Source of the DNA: Ochrobactrum sp. CGA5
GTDB lineage: Bacteria > Pseudomonadota > Alphaproteobacteria > Rhizobiales > Rhizobiaceae
Assembly: GCF_006345815.1 (NCBI RefSeq)
Contig: NZ_VCIG01000003.1
Span: 124,001-188,000, forward strand
Length of the DNA: 64,000 bases
Direction of reading: 5' to 3'
The notes under the pieces were generated by a model that worked only from the letters and a program-made list of their open reading frames with translations, had not been told where the DNA came from and searched no databases. Positions 18,983 through 27,808 of this stretch are shown one piece after another (position 1 is the stretch's first letter; each line of letters begins with the position of its first letter). The translations under genes were made by a program, and so were the position numbers.

Positions 18983-19732
18983 CTAGTGCCTTCCGCCTTC
19001 GAGATAGGCAGCGCGGACTTCTGGATCGGCCAGCAATTCGCGGCCAGCGCCGCTCATCGTGATCGAACCATTGACCATCACATAACCACGGTCTGCGAGT
19101 TTCAGCGCACCGAATGCGTTCTGCTCGACCAAAAACACGGTGAGGCCCTGCGTGCGGTTCAGTTCCTTGATCGCCTCGAAAATCTGCTTCACGATCAAAG
19201 GTGCCAGACCGAGCGACGGTTCATCCAGAAGCAGAAGCTTAGGGCGTGCCATCAGCGCGCGGGCTATTGCCAACATCTGCTGCTCGCCTCCCGAAAGCGT
19301 GCCGCCACGCTGGTTGATGCGCTCTTTCAGGCGCGGGAACAGGTCGAACATCAGCTTTACATCTTCCTCGAAATACTGCTGATCGTCGAGGCTTGCGCCC
19401 ATCTGGAGATTCTCAAGAACCGTCATGCGCGGAAAGATGCGACGGCCTTCCGGGGACTGTGCAATGCGCAACTTGGCAATCTCGTGTGGCGGCATGGACG
19501 TAATATCCTTGCCGTTGAACAGAATGCGGCCGTTACGCGCCTTCGGCGAACCGAAGATCGTCATCATGAGTGTCGACTTGCCGGCGCCATTGGCGCCGAT
19601 CAGCGCGACGATCTCGCCCTCGTCCACGGTCAGATCAATGCCCTTCAGGGCACAAATATTGCCGTAATAGGTCTCGACCTTCTCGACGGCCAGAAGCGGT
19701 TGCTTTTTCTGCATGGTTTCAGCCTGCATCAT
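18983..19732 (-). CDS. livF: Branched-chain amino acid ABC transporter ATP-binding protein LivF
   Basis: A 249-residue ABC ATPase. Walker A is GANGAGKST, the signature is LSGGEQQMLAIARALM, and Walker B is LLLLDEPSLGLAP; IFEAIKELN and VEQNA (with the switch His replaced by Gln, usual in LivF) follow. It works as a heterodimer with LivG on the inner membrane to drive import through LivHM. Its start overlaps the livG stop by 4 bases (ATGA), showing translational coupling. Internal ATGs at codons 2 and 7 are alternative starts. Confidence 0.95.
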   Translation of the reverse strand: MMQAETMQKKQPLLAVEKVETYYGNICALKGIDLTVDEGEIVALIGANGAGKSTLMMTIFGSPKARNGRILFNGKDITSMPPHEIAKLRIAQSPEGRRIFPRMTVLENLQMGASLDDQQYFEEDVKLMFDLFPRLKERINQRGGTLSGGEQQMLAIARALMARPKLLLLDEPSLGLAPLIVKQIFEAIKELNRTQGLTVFLVEQNAFGALKLADRGYVMVNGSITMSGAGRELLADPEVRAAYLEGGRH

Positions 19733-21087
19733 TCGCCTCCCTTCTTGGGCTTTGACGGAGCTTTGGCGCTTTTCGCGCCACCTTTGGCAGCTCCCCCCTT
19801 GGCCTTCGCGGGAGTAGTCTTGTGACTCGTCGGAACATCGCCGGATTCAACGCGCTCAGAGAACTCGGTTGCCTGACCGGCGGCGAGTTGTCTAGCCTGC
19901 CCGACCCAGTCTTCGCGTGCGATACGCCCGTCGAATTCCAGATAGGTTTCAGCTTCAACAATGTCCGCTTCAGTCCACGCAGCAATCTGATCGAAATGAT
20001 AGATGCCATGTTCGTGCAGCTTCTTCTCGTTGACCTCGCCGATGCCCTTGATAAGGGTCAGATTATCGGCCTTGCCACCACGTGCCGCAGCCAGACCACC
20101 AGCGAGAGCACGTTGTGATGGCGCTTCACCGGTCTCTTCGGCGTTTTCATCCTTGATGACTTCCTCGGCAAGCTGGGCAGCGACCAGGTGCGCCGGATCG
20201 GCAACACCCGGCTTGTCCGCCTCTTCAATAAGCTCTGCAATCTCTTCGTCATCGACGCCGAGATAGGCCGCAATAACGCGTGGATCGTTCTTCACCGCTT
20301 CCGGCGCGCCGTCAGAAATCTTGGTGCCGTATTCCAGCACGATCACATGGTCGGAAATTTCCATAACCACCGACATGTCGTGTTCGATCAGCAGGATCGA
20401 CGTGCCGGTTTCCTTGCGAATGTCGAGCAGGAGCTTGTTGAGCTCCGCCGATTCGCGCGGATTAAGGCCAGCCGCCGGTTCATCAAGGCAGAGGATTTCC
20501 GGCTCGGTGCACATCGCGCGGGCGATTTCCAGACGACGCTGATCACCGTAGGGCAGATCACCGGCCGGATCGTCTGCGCGACCGATCAGATTGATTTTCT
20601 CCAGCCAGTAACGCGCTTTCTCCATCGCGTCCTTCGCCGCTGACTTGTAGCCGGGCAGACCGAGAAGACCGAGGATCGTAAAGCCCGACGAGCGCATCAG
20701 CGTGTTGTGCTGCGCGACCAGCAGGTTTTCCAGAACGGTGAGGCCTGAGAACAGGCGGATATTCTGAAACGTACGCGCCACCTTGGCCTGCTTGGTGATC
20801 TGGAAATCAGGAAGACGTTCCAGCAGGAACTTTTCACCCGTTTTCCGGTTCATCGTCAGCATGCCGCCAGTCGGCTTGTAGAAACCGGTGATGCAATTGA
20901 AGACCGTGGTCTTGCCAGCACCGTTCGGGCCGATGATCGCCGTGATATCTCCACGCTTCACATTGAAACTCAGATCGTTGATGGCGATGAGACCGCCAAA
21001 GCGCATTGATAGATGCTCGACCTGAAGGATCGTGTCTTTTTCAGTGTTGCCGGACGCAATGCCAGACATAGTGCTTATCTCCGCCAT
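19729..21087 (-). CDS. livG: LivG ATP-binding protein with C-terminal helix-hairpin-helix domain and Lys/Ala-rich tail
   Basis: At 452 residues this is about 190 longer than a usual LivG. Residues 20-275 form the ABC domain: Walker A GPNGAGKTT (53-61), the LivG-type signature LPYGDQRRLEIAR (178-190), Walker B LCLDEPAAGLNP and the switch IEHDMSV. Residues 276-340 are acidic and low in complexity. Residues 341-404 form a helix-hairpin-helix-like domain (LTLIKGIGEVNEKKLHEHGI, then FDQIAAWT and GRIAREDWVGQA). I know the same domain as the tail of NuoE in rhizobia. Residues 420-452 are rich in Lys, Ala and Gly. It overlaps livM by 1 base and livF by 4. The ABC function is certain; the extension's role is unknown. 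Confidence 0.94.
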   Translation of the reverse strand: MAEISTMSGIASGNTEKDTILQVEHLSMRFGGLIAINDLSFNVKRGDITAIIGPNGAGKTTVFNCITGFYKPTGGMLTMNRKTGEKFLLERLPDFQITKQAKVARTFQNIRLFSGLTVLENLLVAQHNTLMRSSGFTILGLLGLPGYKSAAKDAMEKARYWLEKINLIGRADDPAGDLPYGDQRRLEIARAMCTEPEILCLDEPAAGLNPRESAELNKLLLDIRKETGTSILLIEHDMSVVMEISDHVIVLEYGTKISDGAPEAVKNDPRVIAAYLGVDDEEIAELIEEADKPGVADPAHLVAAQLAEEVIKDENAEETGEAPSQRALAGGLAAARGGKADNLTLIKGIGEVNEKKLHEHGIYHFDQIAAWTEADIVEAETYLEFDGRIAREDWVGQARQLAAGQATEFSERVESGDVPTSHKTTPAKAKGGAAKGGAKSAKAPSKPKKGGE

Positions 21088-22466
21088 CAGCCATGCCCTT
21101 CCTTGGTAAAGGCACCCGATACCATCTTCTTCTCATGCAGGAACGCACTCGGTTCTCGACTTCCGACGAAACCGCGTGGCTTCCAGACCATGACCACGAC
21201 CATGGCGAGGCCAAAGATCAGCATACGGTAGAGTTCCGGCGTGAAATCCGGACCGAAAATCGCTTTCAGGAAGCTCATCTCGCGCAGGATTTCCGTGCCG
21301 CCGATCATAACGACCGCAGCAATCGCGATGCCGACCAGTGATCCCATCCCGCCCAGAACGACGATGGCCAGAATGACAGCAGATTCGAGGAACACGAAGG
21401 ATTCAGGGCTGACAAAGCCCTGACGTGCAGCAAAGAAAGAGCCGGCAAAACCACCGAACATGGCACCCGTGGCAAAGGCCGTGAGCTTGGTCGTGGTGGT
21501 GTTGATGCCGAGCGAACGGCAGGCGATTTCGTCCTCGCGCAGCGCTTCCCATGCACGGCCAACCGGCATGCGGCGCAGACGGATGGTGACCCAGGCCGTG
21601 AGGAGCGCCAGCAGAAGGATGACGTAATAGAGGAAGAACTTGTAATGCGCCGCCGAGAAAGAGAGACCAAAGTAAGCGGCGAAACCATCCTTGCTGGCAT
21701 TGAAAGGCAGTCCGAAAAAGGTCGCCTTGGCGATACCAGAAACGCCGAAGGTGCCGCGGGTGACATCTGTCCAGTTGATAAGCACCAGACGGATGATTTC
21801 ACCGAAAGCCAGCGTCACGATAGCCAGATAATCCCCGCGCAGACGCAGAACAGGGAAACCCAGGATGACGCCCCATGTTGCAGCCAGAAGACCGGCGATC
21901 GGCAACAGCATCCAGAAGGACAGGCCGAAATAAGCTGACAGCAGCGCATAGGAATAAGCGCCCACAGCATAAAAGGCGACGTAGCCCAGATCGAGAAGGC
22001 CGGCCAATCCCACCACGATGTTGAGGCCCCATGCCAGCATGACATAGATCAGAATCTGAACGCCGAAATTGTCGACCCATTTGAGCGAGCCCTGCCAGCC
22101 AAGAAAGGCGACAATCAGGATTGGGTAAACGAAGAGGAAAGCCACGCCAAGGCGCGAGAAGTTGCGACGTACGAAAGACGGGCTTTCGACCGCAGCGGTA
22201 GGCTGCTTGCTCTTGGAAAGCTTGCGCGCCTCCAGCCAGGGCTGGGCGAAGGCAACGAACAGGAAACGGCCAACCGCTGCCAGTGCGACCATGACGGCCA
22301 GCATACCCCAGCGCTGAACGAGCACCAGTTCATTGCTGATGTTCTGATCGGTCTTGAAACCGATGATGAGACAGAAGAGACCCAGAGCCAGAAGACCGGC
22401 GAAGAACCCTTCACGAATGGCCCGGCCAAAAAGGGAATCCGGGCGTGAACTTGACTGTGCAGCCAT
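21087..22466 (-). CDS. livM: Branched-chain amino acid ABC transporter permease LivM
   Basis: A 459-residue permease, one of two membrane subunits of the importer. The conserved LivM core runs from [39 protein letters not shown] through [25 protein letters not shown] to the cytoplasmic EAA-like loop [19 protein letters not shown]. About 140 residues precede the core, with two extra membrane segments and a basic linker, as in other long LivM proteins. The start at ATG 22466 lies 2 bp after the livH stop, and the stop overlaps the livG start codon as TGATG. Confidence 0.95.
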   Translation of the reverse strand: MAAQSSSRPDSLFGRAIREGFFAGLLALGLFCLIIGFKTDQNISNELVLVQRWGMLAVMVALAAVGRFLFVAFAQPWLEARKLSKSKQPTAAVESPSFVRRNFSRLGVAFLFVYPILIVAFLGWQGSLKWVDNFGVQILIYVMLAWGLNIVVGLAGLLDLGYVAFYAVGAYSYALLSAYFGLSFWMLLPIAGLLAATWGVILGFPVLRLRGDYLAIVTLAFGEIIRLVLINWTDVTRGTFGVSGIAKATFFGLPFNASKDGFAAYFGLSFSAAHYKFFLYYVILLLALLTAWVTIRLRRMPVGRAWEALREDEIACRSLGINTTTTKLTAFATGAMFGGFAGSFFAARQGFVSPESFVFLESAVILAIVVLGGMGSLVGIAIAAVVMIGGTEILREMSFLKAIFGPDFTPELYRMLIFGLAMVVVMVWKPRGFVGSREPSAFLHEKKMVSGAFTKEGHG

Positions 22467-22468
22467 GA

Positions 22469-23377
22469 TTATACCTTCTCGACTTCAGGTCGGCCAAGAA
22501 TGCCGGACGGCATGAAGATCAGCACGATAGCGAGGATCGAAAACGCGGCAACGTCCTTGTAGTCGATCGAGAAATACGCGGACCACAATGCCTCGATGAG
22601 ACCGATGAGCAAGCCACCAACCACGGCACCCGGAAGCGAACCAATACCGCCCAGAACAGCCGCCGTGAACGCCTTCACGCCGGGGATGAAGCCGTCGGCA
22701 AAGGAAATCACGCCATAGAAGGAAAGGTAGAGCGTACCGGCAACCGCCGCGAGCATCGCACCCATCACGAAGGTGAGCGAAATAACACGGTCGACATTGA
22801 TGCCGAGAAGCGCTGCCATCTTGCGATCCTGCTCACAGGCACGCTGTGCGCGACCAAGCGAGGTGCGATTGACGATATACCAGAAGATCGTCAGCAGCAC
22901 CGCCGTCACCACGATGACCACAATCTGCTTCAGCGAAATCGTCACATCGGTGCCGAAGATATTGTAGGAACCGTTCAGAAGCTGAGGCACCGGCTTGTTA
23001 CGCGGCCCTTGCGTCACCTGTACGAAGTTCGACAAGGCAATCGACATGCCGATAGCCGTGATCAACGGAGCGAGGCGGAACGAACCACGCAGCGGCCGAT
23101 AGGCCACGCGCTCGATCGTCCAACTCCACAACCCCGTCAGCAACATGGCGACGATCATCATCAGAAGAAGCATCAGCGCAATAGGCAATGCTCCAATGAA
23201 GGTTGTGATGATGAGAAAAACAATCAGCGCCATAAAGGCGCCGAGCATGAAGACATCGCCATGAGCAAAGTTGATCATGCCGATAATGCCATAGACCATC
23301 GTGTAGCCGATGGCGATCAGGCCATAGATCGAGCCGAGCGCGAGCCCGTTGATCACCTGCTGGAAGAAATATTCCAT
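22469..23377 (-). CDS. livH: Branched-chain amino acid ABC transporter permease LivH
   Basis: A 302-residue permease if started at ATG 23377 ([20 protein letters not shown], the usual LivH opening), with GGTGG upstream. The frame stays open to an ATG at 23440, adding 21 polar residues, and one more start lies at 23392. Conserved parts are [22 protein letters not shown] and the EAA-like loop [16 protein letters not shown]. It is the first gene of the livHMGF operon. A perfect 8-bp-arm stem-loop lies upstream in the leader or promoter region. Confidence 0.94.
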   Translation of the reverse strand: MEYFFQQVINGLALGSIYGLIAIGYTMVYGIIGMINFAHGDVFMLGAFMALIVFLIITTFIGALPIALMLLLMMIVAMLLTGLWSWTIERVAYRPLRGSFRLAPLITAIGMSIALSNFVQVTQGPRNKPVPQLLNGSYNIFGTDVTISLKQIVVIVVTAVLLTIFWYIVNRTSLGRAQRACEQDRKMAALLGINVDRVISLTFVMGAMLAAVAGTLYLSFYGVISFADGFIPGVKAFTAAVLGGIGSLPGAVVGGLLIGLIEALWSAYFSIDYKDVAAFSILAIVLIFMPSGILGRPEVEKV

Positions 23378-23490
23378 CGAGAAGCCACCCATTTTACCGC
23401 CCAGGATTTTTTGACGCATCTTTATTTCGTGCGCCTTCATTTTAGTCCCGGCTATTTACACCTAACGGCTGTATAGAGGAATGCAACCCC

Positions 23491-23509
23491 CTTTTGTCTC
23501 CGACAAAAG
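23491..23509. promoter_or_regulatory. Perfect stem-loop/operator candidate upstream of livH
   Basis: CTTTTGTC-TCC-GACAAAAG, about 115 bp upstream of the livH start chosen here and 50 bp upstream of the longer one. It may be a regulator site or a leader hairpin; no T-run in the liv direction, so not a clear attenuator. Confidence 0.45.
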
Positions 23510-23667
23510 ACTAAGGGCATCATCCTTCCACAAACTAGTTATGTCCCCTACTAAACGTCCTGTATATGTTTTTTTCTCCTACCCCGGACGCCTTATTCCA
23601 TATTTTCTGCACCGCACGAAAGCCCAAAAATTGGGGACCGGTATGAAAATTACCGACCGTACCCAAT

Positions 23668-24681
23668 TTACGCGACCGTAAACCCGTGTGCAAAGGGGTC
23701 GCGGTCGTCGATAAAGATCGTATTATATCCCGTCATACGTGCCCAGCCCGCAATTGAAGGGATAATTGCCGGCAATGTGCGGTCCTGGCCTACCACTTCC
23801 GTAGCACGCTCTACGCGGCCGTGGAAAAGTGACCCGATAATGGATTCATGCACGAACTCATCACCAGGCTTCAATTTTCCCTTGGCTGCCAGTTGCGCCA
23901 TGCGCGCAGACGTACCGGTTCCGCAGGGCGAGCGGTCGATTGCCTTGTCACCGTAGAAGACAGCATTGCGAGCATGCGCTTCTGGATGCTTCGCCTTGCC
24001 AGTCCAGAGAATATGGCTCAGTCGGTTGATATCAGGCAGCAGCGGATGCTGGAACTTGTACTTCTCGTTCAGCCGCTGACGCAGGATCGGGCTCCATGCA
24101 ATCAGTTGCAGAGCGGAATAATCTTCCATATCCGCGTAATTTTCTTGCGGCTCGACAATAGCATAGAAATTGCCGCCATAGGCCACATCGACCTTGATGT
24201 TGCCCAGGTTCGGGCATTCGACTTCAAGCCCTTCCGCATAAAGGAAAGCCGGAACATTGGTAAGGCGAACGCGCTCGACATATTGGCCGTTCTGTTCATA
24301 CTCAATGGCCACCAGACCGGCAGGTGTATCAAGATTCAGCTTGCCTGGCGTCTTCGGCGTCACCAGCCCCTGCTCTATCGCCATTGTCACTGTTCCGATG
24401 GTGCCGTGACCGCACATCGGCAGGCAGCCGGATGTTTCTATGAACAGCACAGCGACATCGCAATCAGGGCGTGTCGGTGGGTAGAGGATCGAACCCGACA
24501 TCATGTCGTGACCGCGCGGTTCGAACATCAACCCGGTGCGGATCCAGTCATATTCGCGCAGAAAATGCGCCCGCTTTTCCATCATGGTCGAACCTTCAAG
24601 GTTCGGCCCGCCGCCGGCCACCAGACGCACGGGATTGCCGCATGTATGTCCGTCGACGCAGAAGAAGGAGTGTCTTGCCAT
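23668..24681 (-). CDS. 4-hydroxyproline 2-epimerase / proline racemase family (PrpA-like)
   Basis: A 337-residue member of the proline racemase superfamily. The two catalytic cysteines are Cys90 in MCGHGTIG and Cys253 in SPCGTGTSAR, so it is an epimerase/racemase and not the dehydratase subgroup, which has Thr in place of the second Cys. In Brucella this locus encodes PrpA, reported both as a proline racemase with B-cell mitogen activity and, biochemically, as hydroxyproline epimerase (HyPRE). Linkage to an FAD oxidase 5 bp upstream and a GntR regulator favours trans-4-hydroxy-L-proline to cis-4-hydroxy-D-proline in catabolism. It is the second gene of that unit. Confidence 0.92.
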   Translation of the reverse strand: MARHSFFCVDGHTCGNPVRLVAGGGPNLEGSTMMEKRAHFLREYDWIRTGLMFEPRGHDMMSGSILYPPTRPDCDVAVLFIETSGCLPMCGHGTIGTVTMAIEQGLVTPKTPGKLNLDTPAGLVAIEYEQNGQYVERVRLTNVPAFLYAEGLEVECPNLGNIKVDVAYGGNFYAIVEPQENYADMEDYSALQLIAWSPILRQRLNEKYKFQHPLLPDINRLSHILWTGKAKHPEAHARNAVFYGDKAIDRSPCGTGTSARMAQLAAKGKLKPGDEFVHESIIGSLFHGRVERATEVVGQDRTLPAIIPSIAGWARMTGYNTIFIDDRDPFAHGFTVA

Positions 24682-24686
24682 GATAG

Positions 24687-25949
24687 TCAGTTCCGAAAAC
24701 GTTGTGGCTTGAAAGGTTCAATGTCGATTGCAGGCGCGGCCCCTGTGATGAGATCGCGGATAAGCCGTCCGGTCGCAGCCGACTGTGTAAGTCCAAGATG
24801 ACCGTGCCCGAACCCATAGTAAATATTGCCCCCTGCCGAAGCCCTGCCGATAACCGGCACGGAATCCGGCATGGATGGCCGATAGCCCATCCATTGCCGC
24901 CCGCCCTCAGTGCGAAGGCCCGGCAGGAACATGGAGGCTTTCTTTAACATGGCTTCGGATCGCGCGAAATTGGGCGGCAGATCAAGCCCGCCGAACTCAA
25001 CGGCGCCACCAACACGCAAGCCGGTTTCCATCGGCGTGACGACAAAACCATGGCCGGGAAAAGTAAGCTGACGCTTCACATCGAAACTTCCAACCGGCAA
25101 CGTCGTGTTGTAACCGCGCTCGGTGTCGAGCGGCAGTGCATCGCCGAACCCCTTTGCAAGATCGCCCGACCAGGCACCGGCCATCAGGACAAGATGCGCC
25201 GTCTTGATTTCGGTCCCGTCTTCCAGACGAACGCTAGCACCGCCGTTCCCGGGTTTTGCATTCGTGACCCTGGCCTGAAGGAAGCGCGCGCCCTTGCTTT
25301 CGGCGTAGGCCCATATCGCCTTACCGAACAGTTTCGGGTCGCTGACATTCTTCCAGCCGGGTACGAAAGTTCCGGCAACGAAACGTGGACTCAGGCCCGG
25401 CTGCAATTCGACAAGCCGGTTGCCACGCACGTGCTCATAGGCAATTCCAGCCTGTTCGCGGATATTCCAGCCCGGCTGCGAGGCAGCCAGCTCGGCTTCG
25501 CTTTCATAAAGTTCCAGATTACCGTTCTCGTGCAGCCTGTGATGCAACCCTGCCCTGTCGATCAGCCCCATCATCTCGCTGCTGGCAAGACGCATGATAT
25601 CGGCCTGAGCGATAGCGGTTTTCGCCAGCGCATCCGCGCTGCTTGCCCGCCAGAAACGGTAGAGCCACGGCACCATCTTCGGCAGATAGGACGGACGGAT
25701 CGTAAACGGCCCGAGCGGGTCCATCAACCAGCCCGGGACCTTGCGCATGATGCCCTTCGAGGCCAGCGGAAGAATCTCGGAGAATGCGAGCGCCGCCGCA
25801 TTGCCCGAGCTGGTTTCCTCGCAAACGCCGGTTCTGTCGATGACCAGAACCTGGCGCCCTGCTTCGGCAAGCAAGGCGGCAGCAGCGACGCCGACAATGC
25901 CGCCACCGATTATCAGAATGTCCTGCTGCCCCCGCGGATCAGATTTCAT
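24687..25949 (-). CDS. FAD-dependent D-amino acid (D-hydroxyproline) oxidoreductase
   Basis: A 420-residue DadA/DAO-type flavoprotein. The dinucleotide-binding motif is ILIIGGGIVGVAAAALLAEAG near the N-terminus, followed by the family's WLMDPLGPFTIRP, and a C-terminal WMGYRPSMPDSVPVIG and YYGFGHGHLGLTQSAATGRL flavin-binding block. ATG 25949 was chosen for the GGGGAG upstream; the frame extends to 26033. It immediately precedes the epimerase gene, so it most likely oxidises cis-4-hydroxy-D-proline to the pyrroline carboxylate. Generic D-amino acid dehydrogenase activity is the alternative. The later pathway enzymes (deaminase, semialdehyde dehydrogenase) are not in the window. Confidence 0.88.
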   Translation of the reverse strand: MKSDPRGQQDILIIGGGIVGVAAAALLAEAGRQVLVIDRTGVCEETSSGNAAALAFSEILPLASKGIMRKVPGWLMDPLGPFTIRPSYLPKMVPWLYRFWRASSADALAKTAIAQADIMRLASSEMMGLIDRAGLHHRLHENGNLELYESEAELAASQPGWNIREQAGIAYEHVRGNRLVELQPGLSPRFVAGTFVPGWKNVSDPKLFGKAIWAYAESKGARFLQARVTNAKPGNGGASVRLEDGTEIKTAHLVLMAGAWSGDLAKGFGDALPLDTERGYNTTLPVGSFDVKRQLTFPGHGFVVTPMETGLRVGGAVEFGGLDLPPNFARSEAMLKKASMFLPGLRTEGGRQWMGYRPSMPDSVPVIGRASAGGNIYYGFGHGHLGLTQSAATGRLIRDLITGAAPAIDIEPFKPQRFRN

Positions 25950-26166
25950 CTTGTGCAGCTCCCCACCGGTTTCACTTTTGCCTGTAGCCTTGCCAAAAAA
26001 ACGGATGTTGTCGGCGCTTCGGGCAATCAGCATTCAGTATGTTCAAAGCCAGCAATCCGGCTCTGTCCATCGCTTTTTTGGAATGACACTGTGCTGAAAA
26101 CTCGCCATCGCTTGAAAAAGCCACAAAGGCAGATTTAGGGAACATCAGCTTAGATCATACCATATT

Positions 26167-26185
26167 GATATATCAGAGATATATC
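26167..26185. promoter_or_regulatory. Operator candidate for the GntR regulator
   Basis: GATATATC-AGA-GATATATC, a perfect 8-bp-arm palindrome 7 bp upstream of the regulator start. It lies in the region shared with the divergent oxidase-epimerase unit. FCD-type GntR regulators bind short palindromes of this spacing class. Confidence 0.6.
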
Positions 26186-26192
26186 TGTAAGG

Positions 26193-26930
26193 TTGAATTA
26201 TGTCAATCGTCGTAACCACGAGGCATGGACAGGCATGGAAGAGACGAACGTTCGAGACAGGCTGACGCGCAGTCCGGCAAACATGCCGCAGGCCACCATG
26301 GACAGTTGGGGCAGCGAAAGTCTGGCCGAGCAGGCCTATCGCATTCTGGAGCGCTCCATCGTCACACTGGAACTCGAACCCGGCGCTATTGTCAACGAGC
26401 GCGCACTGATCGAACTCACCGGCATGGGCCGAACGCCGATGCGCGAGGCCATTCAACGACTTGCCTGGGAAGGCCTTGTAGAAGTGCGACCACGCTCGGG
26501 CATCGCCATCGCGGCCATTGATCCAAAGGATTTCATCAAAGTGCTCGACGCCCGCGAAGGTGTTGAGCGCGTTCTGGCGCGCGATGCCGCACGTTTCGGT
26601 AGCCCCCGTGATTATGAACGGCTTGAGGCCGCTGCCGCCGCCATGAGGCAGGCGATCCCGAACGAGGATGTGGCGTTGTTTCTCGATGCCGACAAGGCAT
26701 TCGATATTGTTCTGGGTGCGGCAGCGAGCAATCCCTATGCCGCACGTATTGCGGCCCCCCTGCAAACCCACAGTCGACGCTTCTGGTTTCGCCTTCGCCC
26801 GTCGACCGGCATAGCCGGCTCAGCCAATGCACACGCGACACTGATCGAGGCGATCATCTCACGCCAGCCCGAGCGGGCCAGCGACACCGCCAGCAAATTA
26901 ATGGCCTATCTGCGCACCCTTGCACCTTGA
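26193..26930 (+). CDS. GntR family (FCD domain) transcriptional regulator
   Basis: Up to 245 residues. The winged helix reads LAEQAYRILERSIVTLELEPGAIVNERAL, then MGRTPMREAIQRLAWEGLVEVRPRSGI, and an all-helical FCD ligand domain follows with DAREGVERVLARDAARF. Starts are ambiguous: TTG 26193 has GTAAGG upstream, ATG 26235 and ATG 26298 are alternatives that keep the DNA-binding domain. It is divergent from the hydroxyproline oxidase/epimerase genes and probably represses them, with a hydroxyproline isomer as likely inducer; this is inferred from position. Confidence 0.9.
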   Translation: MNYVNRRNHEAWTGMEETNVRDRLTRSPANMPQATMDSWGSESLAEQAYRILERSIVTLELEPGAIVNERALIELTGMGRTPMREAIQRLAWEGLVEVRPRSGIAIAAIDPKDFIKVLDAREGVERVLARDAARFGSPRDYERLEAAAAAMRQAIPNEDVALFLDADKAFDIVLGAAASNPYAARIAAPLQTHSRRFWFRLRPSTGIAGSANAHATLIEAIISRQPERASDTASKLMAYLRTLAP

Positions 26931-26956
26931 TTCGCAACGCGGGCAGTCACGGGCCA

Positions 26957-27172
26957 TCATCGCGCCCGCAACGACCGCCGCGAGCGTTCCCCGGTCCGAA
27001 CCTCCGTCGCGACAGTCGGATCGGTTTCGAAAATTTGGCCGTCATCGGTATTCACACCATTCAAGGCGCGCGCATAGGCGTGACGTGTCCCATGCTCCAT
27101 ATACTTCACCTGTATCGAAACAATTGAAAGAATGGCGCAGAAGCCAATCACGGCCTGAGATGAATATCGCAT
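26957..27172 (-). CDS. Small membrane protein, function unknown
   Basis: A 71-residue reading frame from ATG 27172, preceded at good distance by GGGAG. The N-terminal segment AVIGFCAILSIVSIQVKYM is hydrophobic and looks like one membrane span or an uncleaved signal; the rest is polar and ends in a basic SRRSLRAR. It lies between the convergent GntR gene (27 bp away) and the MarR gene on the same strand. The MarR terminator at 27295-27327 separates it from MarR, so it would need its own promoter. I recognise no family. The ribosome binding site and the clean span favour a real gene, but it is unproven. Confidence 0.45.
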   Translation of the reverse strand: MRYSSQAVIGFCAILSIVSIQVKYMEHGTRHAYARALNGVNTDDGQIFETDPTVATEVRTGERSRRSLRAR

Positions 27173-27294
27173 CTCAACCACTCCCGTCCGGGTTTCTACA
27201 ATTAATTCCGAGCGCAATGCACTATCCTGCCGCGACAGAAAGATGGTGCAGTAGGTCCAATTTCGGGATACCAGTTCACGAACCCGTGTTCTCC

Positions 27295-27327
27295 AAAAAC
27301 AAAAAGCCGAAGCATGAACTTCGGCTT
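27295..27327 (-). terminator. Terminator of the MarR-family gene
   Basis: GCCGAAG-CATGAA-CTTCGGC with TTTTTGTTTTT following on the minus strand, about 30 nt after the stop. Confidence 0.85.
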
Positions 27328-27354
27328 CTGGATATCGCGAACCGGCGAACCCCG

Positions 27355-27792
27355 TCAGTGAGTCTTGTTCATCGAATCTGACATTTTGCGAAGCACATTG
27401 AGCGCAATGCTCAGTTCCTCATCGCTCACGCCTTCCAAAAGGTCCTGACGAACGTCACCGGCAAGCTTCACGACCTGCTCAGCCAGAATCTTGCCTTCTG
27501 CGGTCATTACCACCCGCTTCGCACGTCGATCACCCTGCACTGCCTGGCGCTCGATGAACGACTGCCGCTCCAAACCATCGAGCAGGCGCACCATGGTGGC
27601 ATTCTCGATCTCCAGAGCCTCCGCCAGCTCTTTCTGGTAAAGGCCTTCCTGTTCGATCAGAGCAAGCAGGGTTCGCGCCCGGGCCAGTGTCAGGCCACGC
27701 TCCTTCACACGCGCGTCGAAGACTGTCCGAATCCTGCGATTAACTTTCGCCATGGCATCAATCATTTCAGCTCTGAGATCTGCCGTATCCAT
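27355..27792 (-). CDS. MarR/SlyA family transcriptional regulator
   Basis: A 145-residue winged-helix protein. The DNA-binding region is LTLARARTLLALIEQEGLYQKELAEALEIENATMVRLLDGLERQSFIER, followed by the wing QGDRRAKRVVMTAEGK. Dimerisation helices are at both ends. ATG 27792 lies 17 bp downstream of a 12-bp palindrome that matches the form of the SlyA box, so autoregulation is likely. It is a single gene with its own terminator. The regulated partner and the ligand are not evident, since no efflux or oxidoreductase gene is adjacent. Confidence 0.92.
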   Translation of the reverse strand: MDTADLRAEMIDAMAKVNRRIRTVFDARVKERGLTLARARTLLALIEQEGLYQKELAEALEIENATMVRLLDGLERQSFIERQAVQGDRRAKRVVMTAEGKILAEQVVKLAGDVRQDLLEGVSDEELSIALNVLRKMSDSMNKTH

Positions 27793-27808
27793 GCCAACCG
27801 CCTTATAT

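Noticed and set aside
26145-26771. 208-residue minus-strand frame over the GntR gene
   Set aside because: It overlaps the regulator and the operator, and the regulator frame has clear GntR motifs.
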